Shown: in pieces, positions 5,717 through 7,811 of the stretch
Numbering within the stretch: the first letter of the stretch is position 1
Layout of the letters: every line of letters begins with the position of its first letter
From: Candidatus Pullichristensenella stercoripullorum
Lineage (GTDB): Bacteria > Bacillota > Clostridia > Christensenellales > Aristaeellaceae
NCBI GenBank assembly: GCA_018712885.1
Contig: DVGE01000011.1
Coordinates: 1 to 7,811 of the forward strand
Reading direction: 5' to 3'
Length of the DNA: 7,811 nt
Program-made: the position numbers and the translations under genes
Notes under the pieces: generated by a model
Databases searched by the model: none
The model's input: the letters and a program-made list of their open reading frames with translations, nothing else
Told to the model about the DNA's origin: nothing

Positions 5717-6889
5717 GTGGATTACAGGACAGTCAAGGAAACGGCGCAGCGCTGGGGCGTGTCGGTGCGCACAGTCAATATGTACTTAAACGATGGGCGT
5801 GTGCCCGGTGCGGTGCGCAAGGAACACGGATGGCTCGTGCCTGCGGACGCGCAAAAGCCCGTCGATCGCCGCTGTAAGTTGGCGGAGGCGCCGCGCACGC
5901 GCGTCGTCAAGCGATTCATGCCCATTTTCTCGATGACATTCGGGGAAGGGGGCTTTGCCGAGGCGGTAGAACAGTTGGACGATGAAGAGGAGCGCATCGT
6001 CGCCTGGGCCGGCCACCACTATTTTCGCGGCGAAGCGGAACAGGTGATGCCGTTGGCTGCGCGTGCCTTTGCCAGCGACAGCGCCGAGATCCGTCTGTCC
6101 GCGCGTTGGTTGCACGCCATGGCCGCCTTGGGGCTTGGCGATGTGGAGAATTGTCTTGCGGACTTTGCCGAGGTCGAGCGCGAGGGCGAGGAGGCGGAGG
6201 ACGACGCGGTGCGCGCCCAGAGCGAGTTCATCCGCCTGGTAGCCAAGATCTATTTCCATGAGGAAAACGCCGATTTCACCAGCTTGATGCCGCATTTCGT
6301 CCACCTTTCCAAGGGCGCGCGCTATCTTGCGTTCTATGGGCGCGCCCACGCGCTCTATCTGCACAAGGAATATCAACAGGCCATCGGCGAAGTGGAAGCT
6401 GCCACGGCGCTCATGCAGCCCGCCTATCCGGTGGCTGCCATTTACCTCAACATCGTCGGCGCCATGGCTTCCAACAGCCTCGCGCGCCACGACGACGCCC
6501 AGCGCTTTTTCGACCGCGCCTGGGCGTTGGCGATGCCTGAAGGTTACATAGAGCCATTTGCGGAACACCATGGAATGTTACAGGGACTGGTCGAACGCAA
6601 GCTGCGCAGCACACAACCGGAGTTGTATCAACAGCTATCGAATCTTGTTTACCGCTTCAGCCGCGGCTGGATGAAGATCCATAATCCCACCTCTACGCTC
6701 AAAGTGACGGATACGCTCACGCCCTATGAGTTCTCCATCGCCATGTTGGCGGCAAAAGGGCGGACAAATAAAGAAATCGCCGATTATATGTCGATTTCCG
6801 TCAATTCCGTGAAGGCATATTTGGCCACTATCTACCAGAAGATCGGCATTACGAAACGTTCCGACCTGAAATTTTACGTGAATTATTAG
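5717..6889 (+). CDS. Transcriptional regulator with N-terminal MerR/Xis-like HTH and C-terminal LuxR-type HTH
   Basis: Probable cytosolic DNA-binding regulator of 390 residues; target and signal unknown. Residues 1-48 form an excisionase/MerR-like winged HTH (TVKETAQRWGVSVRTVNMYL, then DGRVPGAVRKEHGWLVPADA). Residues about 75-310 are helical and Ala/Leu-rich, resembling a TPR-type sensor or scaffold (for example ARYLAFYGRAHALYLHKEYQ at 201-220). Residues about 333-387 are a LuxR/GerE HTH with LTPYEFSIAMLAAKGRTNKE (334-353) and SISVNSVKAYLATIYQKIGI (359-378); the usual His of VKxH is Tyr. No receiver-domain motif or Walker A is visible. GTG 5717 is chosen because GGGAGG (5702-5707) is 9 nt upstream and the HTH begins at once. 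An in-frame GTG at 5654 lies only a few bases from the predicted transcript start and has no ribosome site. It is transcribed alone and may regulate the next gene or itself. Confidence 0.85.
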   Translation: MDYRTVKETAQRWGVSVRTVNMYLNDGRVPGAVRKEHGWLVPADAQKPVDRRCKLAEAPRTRVVKRFMPIFSMTFGEGGFAEAVEQLDDEEERIVAWAGHHYFRGEAEQVMPLAARAFASDSAEIRLSARWLHAMAALGLGDVENCLADFAEVEREGEEAEDDAVRAQSEFIRLVAKIYFHEENADFTSLMPHFVHLSKGARYLAFYGRAHALYLHKEYQQAIGEVEAATALMQPAYPVAAIYLNIVGAMASNSLARHDDAQRFFDRAWALAMPEGYIEPFAEHHGMLQGLVERKLRSTQPELYQQLSNLVYRFSRGWMKIHNPTSTLKVTDTLTPYEFSIAMLAAKGRTNKEIADYMSISVNSVKAYLATIYQKIGITKRSDLKFYVNY

Positions 6890-6912
6890 CCATTTTACCG
6901 CGAAAATGGGCG

Positions 6913-6942
6913 GTGACATCTTGCTTTGGCAGGCCGTATAAT
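6913..6942 (+). promoter_or_regulatory. Sigma-A-like promoter of the TPR gene, nested in the upstream terminator
   Basis: GTGACA (6913-6918) is 18 nt from a perfect TATAAT (6937-6942). The -10 box sits at the end of the 5' arm and in the loop of the terminator hairpin of the preceding gene. The predicted start near 6949 lies inside that loop, so transcripts from this promoter lack the 5' arm and cannot form the terminator. Confidence 0.6.
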
Positions 6943-6966
6943 GTAAGTAGACGGCCTGTCCTTTTT
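6928..6966 (+). terminator. Intrinsic terminator of the dual-HTH regulator gene
   Basis: GGCAGGCCGT (6928-6937) pairs with ACGGCCTGTC (6951-6960), a 10-bp stem with one wobble and a 13-nt loop, followed by C and five T (6962-6966). A weaker AT-rich stem, CCATTTT (6890-6896) with AAAATGG (6903-6909), lies directly after the stop codon. Confidence 0.75.
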
Positions 6967-6992
6967 ATGCCCTTACGAGGGAAAAGGACAGG
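6955..6992 (+). promoter_or_regulatory. Second long hairpin in the 5' leader of the TPR gene
   Basis: CCTGTCCTTTT (6955-6965) pairs perfectly over 11 bp with AAAAGGACAGG (6982-6992). Within the loop, CCCT (6970-6973) and AGGG (6978-6981) can pair around TACG. It shares bases 6955-6960 and the T-tract with the terminator hairpin, so the two cannot form together. It ends 5 nt before the GGAGGGG ribosome site and may stabilise the leader or affect ribosome access. Confidence 0.6.
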
Positions 6993-7009
6993 AGAACGGA
7001 GGGGTTGGG

Positions 7010-7021
7010 ATGCGCGCATGA
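7010..7021 (+). other. Three-codon upstream ORF (Met-Arg-Ala-stop) overlapping the TPR gene start
   Basis: ATG 7010 lies 7 nt after GGAGG (6998-7002), the best spacing in this leader, but the frame stops after three codons at TGA 7019-7021. That stop overlaps ATG 7018 of the TPR gene as ATGA. Ribosomes could start here and re-initiate on the long frame. It may equally be incidental. Confidence 0.35.
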
Positions 7022-7811
7022 CGGCTACGCAGGGTACGCGGCGGATACGCCGCATCGTTGCCAGCGTGTTGGTGGTGGCGATGCTCGCCGGAGCCATCGT
7101 AACCGATCAGGCGGGCCTTGGCAGCCGAAGCGAGCGCTACGCCGGTTCGCCGGCCTACGCCTATCTGACCGAGACGATGGAATGCCTGTCCTACGGTTGG
7201 TTGCACTGGATCGGCTATTGGCTGGGCGTGCAGTTCAGCGATGCGGACAGCGCCTCCGGGCAGTACCGCCGCGCCTGCGTCGCCGTCGCCCAGGGGGATT
7301 TCGCCGACGCGGAGCAGTGGCTGCAGGCCCGCATCGCTTCGGACGCGGGAGCCTCCGAAGCGGAAAGCGCGGCGCTGCGCATGCAGCTGGGCTGCGTGCG
7401 TTCCCTGGATGGCGACGCGCCTGGCGCGGCGCAGGCCGCGGGGGAAGCCGCGACGCTGGATGGTGAAAACGCGCAACTCCAGCAGCTTTCCTACCAGTTC
7501 AGTCTGGATGCGGGCGACGCGCGCGGCGCGGCCGCGGCCCTGAGCGCCTACGCGACGCTGACGCGGGACAATACGCTCTATGCGGAGATCGCCGATCTCT
7601 ATCTGGAAGCGGGCGACTATGAAGACTCTGGTCTGTATTATGATCTTGCCATCGAAATAAACGGCGAAGACGACCGCCTGCTCTATATGCGCGGCACGAG
7701 CAACATGCTCCTGGGCCGCTATGCGGAGGCCATGAAAGACTTTGCCGCCAGCGCCTTTCCCGGCAGCAGCTATTCGCGCGGCGTGTGCGCCATGGCGCTT
7801 GGAGATATAAA
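7018..7811 (+). CDS. Membrane-anchored or exported TPR-repeat protein, C-terminal part beyond window
   Basis: Hypothetical TPR protein; no specific function is recognised. The frame is open from ATG 7018 to the window end (264 residues). A basic N-terminus (RRIRR, 8-12) is followed by a hydrophobic helix at about 13-29 (IVASVLVVAMLAGAIV), typical of a signal anchor or signal peptide. Residues about 80-180 are Ala-rich helices, probably degenerate repeats. Residues 188-215 (YAEIADLYLEAGDYEDSGLY and on) and about 219-246 (LLYMRGTSNMLLGRYAEAMK and on) fit the TPR pattern. Such domains usually hold protein partners, here likely outside the membrane. The start is uncertain because the ribosome site GGAGG (6998-7002) is 15 nt away and better placed for the three-codon ORF at 7010. 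It has its own promoter and follows the dual-HTH regulator, which may control it. Confidence 0.75.
   Translation, partial: MTATQGTRRIRRIVASVLVVAMLAGAIVTDQAGLGSRSERYAGSPAYAYLTETMECLSYGWLHWIGYWLGVQFSDADSASGQYRRACVAVAQGDFADAEQWLQARIASDAGASEAESAALRMQLGCVRSLDGDAPGAAQAAGEAATLDGENAQLQQLSYQFSLDAGDARGAAAALSAYATLTRDNTLYAEIADLYLEAGDYEDSGLYYDLAIEINGEDDRLLYMRGTSNMLLGRYAEAMKDFAASAFPGSSYSRGVCAMALGDI

Overview
The window reads as chromosomal DNA from a GC-rich, endospore-forming Gram-positive bacterium, most likely a member of the Clostridia. The evidence is a SpoIVA spore-coat ATPase, a class B sortase, a DarA-type c-di-AMP receptor, RicT, AGGAGG-type ribosome binding sites and sigma-A-like TTGnnn/TATAAT promoters. 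The strongly GC-biased third codon positions argue against a low-GC Clostridium. No finer taxonomic placement is supportable from this window.

Layout. (1) 1-988, minus strand: a class B sortase, complete except for its last few residues. (2) 989-1122: a divergent control region with a sigma-A-like promoter facing the sortase and a sigma-E-like promoter facing spoIVA. (3) 1123-2601: spoIVA, followed by a clear intrinsic terminator. (4) 2665-5340: a probable three-gene operon, darA-holB-ricT, with its own promoter and a large terminator hairpin at its end. It is a shortened form of the conserved Firmicutes tmk-darA-yaaR-holB-ricT neighbourhood. (5) 5341-5614: a gene-poor stretch of visibly lower GC in which no gene is recognised. 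(6) 5615-6889: a single-gene unit encoding a regulator with one DNA-binding domain at each end (an N-terminal MerR/excisionase-like HTH and a C-terminal LuxR-type HTH), preceded by a leader that can form two competing hairpins. (7) 6913-7811: a compact terminator/promoter overlap, a three-codon upstream ORF, and the start of a membrane-anchored or exported TPR protein that runs off the window.

Functionally the left and middle parts combine envelope and sporulation functions (sortase, SpoIVA, RicT) with replication (HolB) and second-messenger sensing (DarA). All four core genes belong to known families. The less ordinary material lies in the right half: the dual-HTH regulator with its switchable leader, the promoter nested in a terminator hairpin, the micro-ORFs overlapping ATGA junctions, and the long charged tail of RicT. 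I see no CRISPR array, transposase, tRNA, rRNA or phage gene. I do not see an obvious new defence or biosynthetic system here.
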